Origin: Olsenella_K absiana
GTDB lineage: Bacteria > Actinomycetota > Coriobacteriia > Coriobacteriales > Atopobiaceae
DNA length: 64,000 bases
NCBI RefSeq assembly: GCF_036408855.1
Contig: NZ_JAZGJQ010000008.1
Location: 30,102 to 94,101 of the forward strand
Reading direction: 5' to 3'
Within the stretch, counting starts at the first letter, position 1. Each line of letters begins with the position of its first letter. A program made the position numbers and the translations under genes. The notes beneath the pieces were generated by a model, which saw only the letters and a list, made by a program, of their open reading frames with translations, had not been told where the DNA came from and did not search any database. Of the stretch, positions 63,672 to 64,000 are shown one piece after another.

Positions 63672-64000
63672 CAGAACGGCCCCCTTCCCGTCACCCCGTC
63701 CCGCTGCCCTCAGGCGCGAGACTCGGCAGACAAGTGACAATTTCCTCATGGTTTCCACAGAGTATCCATGAGCTCCCCCACGGCCTCGAGCATCAACTCC
63801 TGCCAATGGCCTACCGTTCGTGCCAGCAAGCCCTGGCTTTGTTTGCGTACCATTGGGTGAGAAACGAGGGGGGTGCGCGGTTCCGTCAAGTATCTTTCGC
63901 AAATGTCTTCTGACCCCCCTATGTCGGCAGGACTTGCTTGCGGCTTCCTAGTCCGTGCTAACGCTCCTCTCGTCCCAGTGGTCCAGCAACGACATGTCGA
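63672..64000 (-). other. Upstream region of the adhesin gene
   Basis: About 330 bases, mostly non-coding. It holds AGGGGGGT / ACCCCCCT as an 8-bp inverted repeat around 63866-63922 (minus-strand order AGGGGGGT, then TTGACG, then ACCCCCCT). TTGACG could be the -35 of the adhesin promoter, but no good -10 lies 16-18 bp further. An open frame runs back through part of this region but lacks protein-like composition. Confidence 0.35.
63948..64000 (-). CDS. Possible 3' end of a neighbouring gene
   Basis: Fifteen or so codons ending in TAG, reading MSLLDHWDERSVSTD, look like a protein C-terminus. Too short to identify; it could be chance. Confidence 0.25.
   Translation of the reverse strand, partial: DMSLLDHWDERSVSTD

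Noticed and set aside
63672..63902. Longer start for the adhesin at 63902
   Set aside because: The extra 77 residues are Gly/Arg-rich with no signal, while the ATG at 63671 has a ribosome binding site and leads directly into a signal peptide.

Overview
The window is about 64 kb of high-GC DNA from an actinobacterium, most likely class Coriobacteriia (an Olsenella/Atopobium-like genome). The grounds are the base composition, the long insertion in the clamp region of RNA polymerase beta-prime that is typical of Actinobacteria, a backbone gene order close to that of Bacillus, and a giant pilin-repeat surface protein of the kind common in oral and gut Coriobacteriia. The genus is inferred from gene content only.

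Layout, mostly on the minus strand and read from high to low coordinates: giant VWA/pilin-repeat adhesin (55581-63671); Gfo/Idh/MocA oxidoreductase (plus strand) divergent from prfC; a Ktr/Trk potassium pair; a spermidine-synthase-like methyltransferase (plus); tatA, greA and lysS; clpC; disA-ispD-ispF-cysS-rlmB-yacP; tRNA-Thr(TGT); then tRNA-Tyr, tRNA-Thr(GGT), tRNA-Met and tuf; rpmG, tRNA-Trp, secE, nusG, rplK and rplA; an L10 leader with rplJ-rplL; rpoB-rpoC; rpsL-rpsG-fusA-rpsJ; an inserted three-gene envelope-glycan block (glycosyltransferase, YdjC-type deacetylase, YfhO-type membrane protein); the S10/spc genes rplC to secY; adk-map; and infA-rpmJ-rpsM-rpsK-rpsD, cut by the left edge.

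This is the ancestral gram-positive clpC-disA-ispDF-cysS-rlmB-yacP-secE-nusG-rplKAJL-rpoBC-rpsLG-fusA-S10-spc macro-order in nearly complete form. radA, yacL, sigH and ctsR are missing, and an insertion separates rpsJ from rplC. The ribosomal genes are cut into several transcription units by hairpin terminators and good sigma-70-type promoters (rplC, rpsL, rpoB, rplJ, rpmG, tRNA-Tyr, tRNA-Thr). Together the core genes supply ribosomal proteins, elongation factors, RNA polymerase, the Sec translocon, c-di-AMP synthesis, isoprenoid precursors and protein quality control.

The most unusual observations are: (1) the C-terminus of beta-prime (RpoC) carries a module closely resembling the DNA-binding C-terminal domain of the alpha subunit; (2) fork loop 2 of RpoB is about 8 residues longer than usual and lacks the usual RERAG sequence; (3) LysRS is fused to a stand-alone-type HD phosphohydrolase; (4) a 23-bp element is shared upstream of rpsL, rplB and (weaker) rplC; (5) a 13+13 bp perfect inverted repeat overlaps the rpoB promoter.
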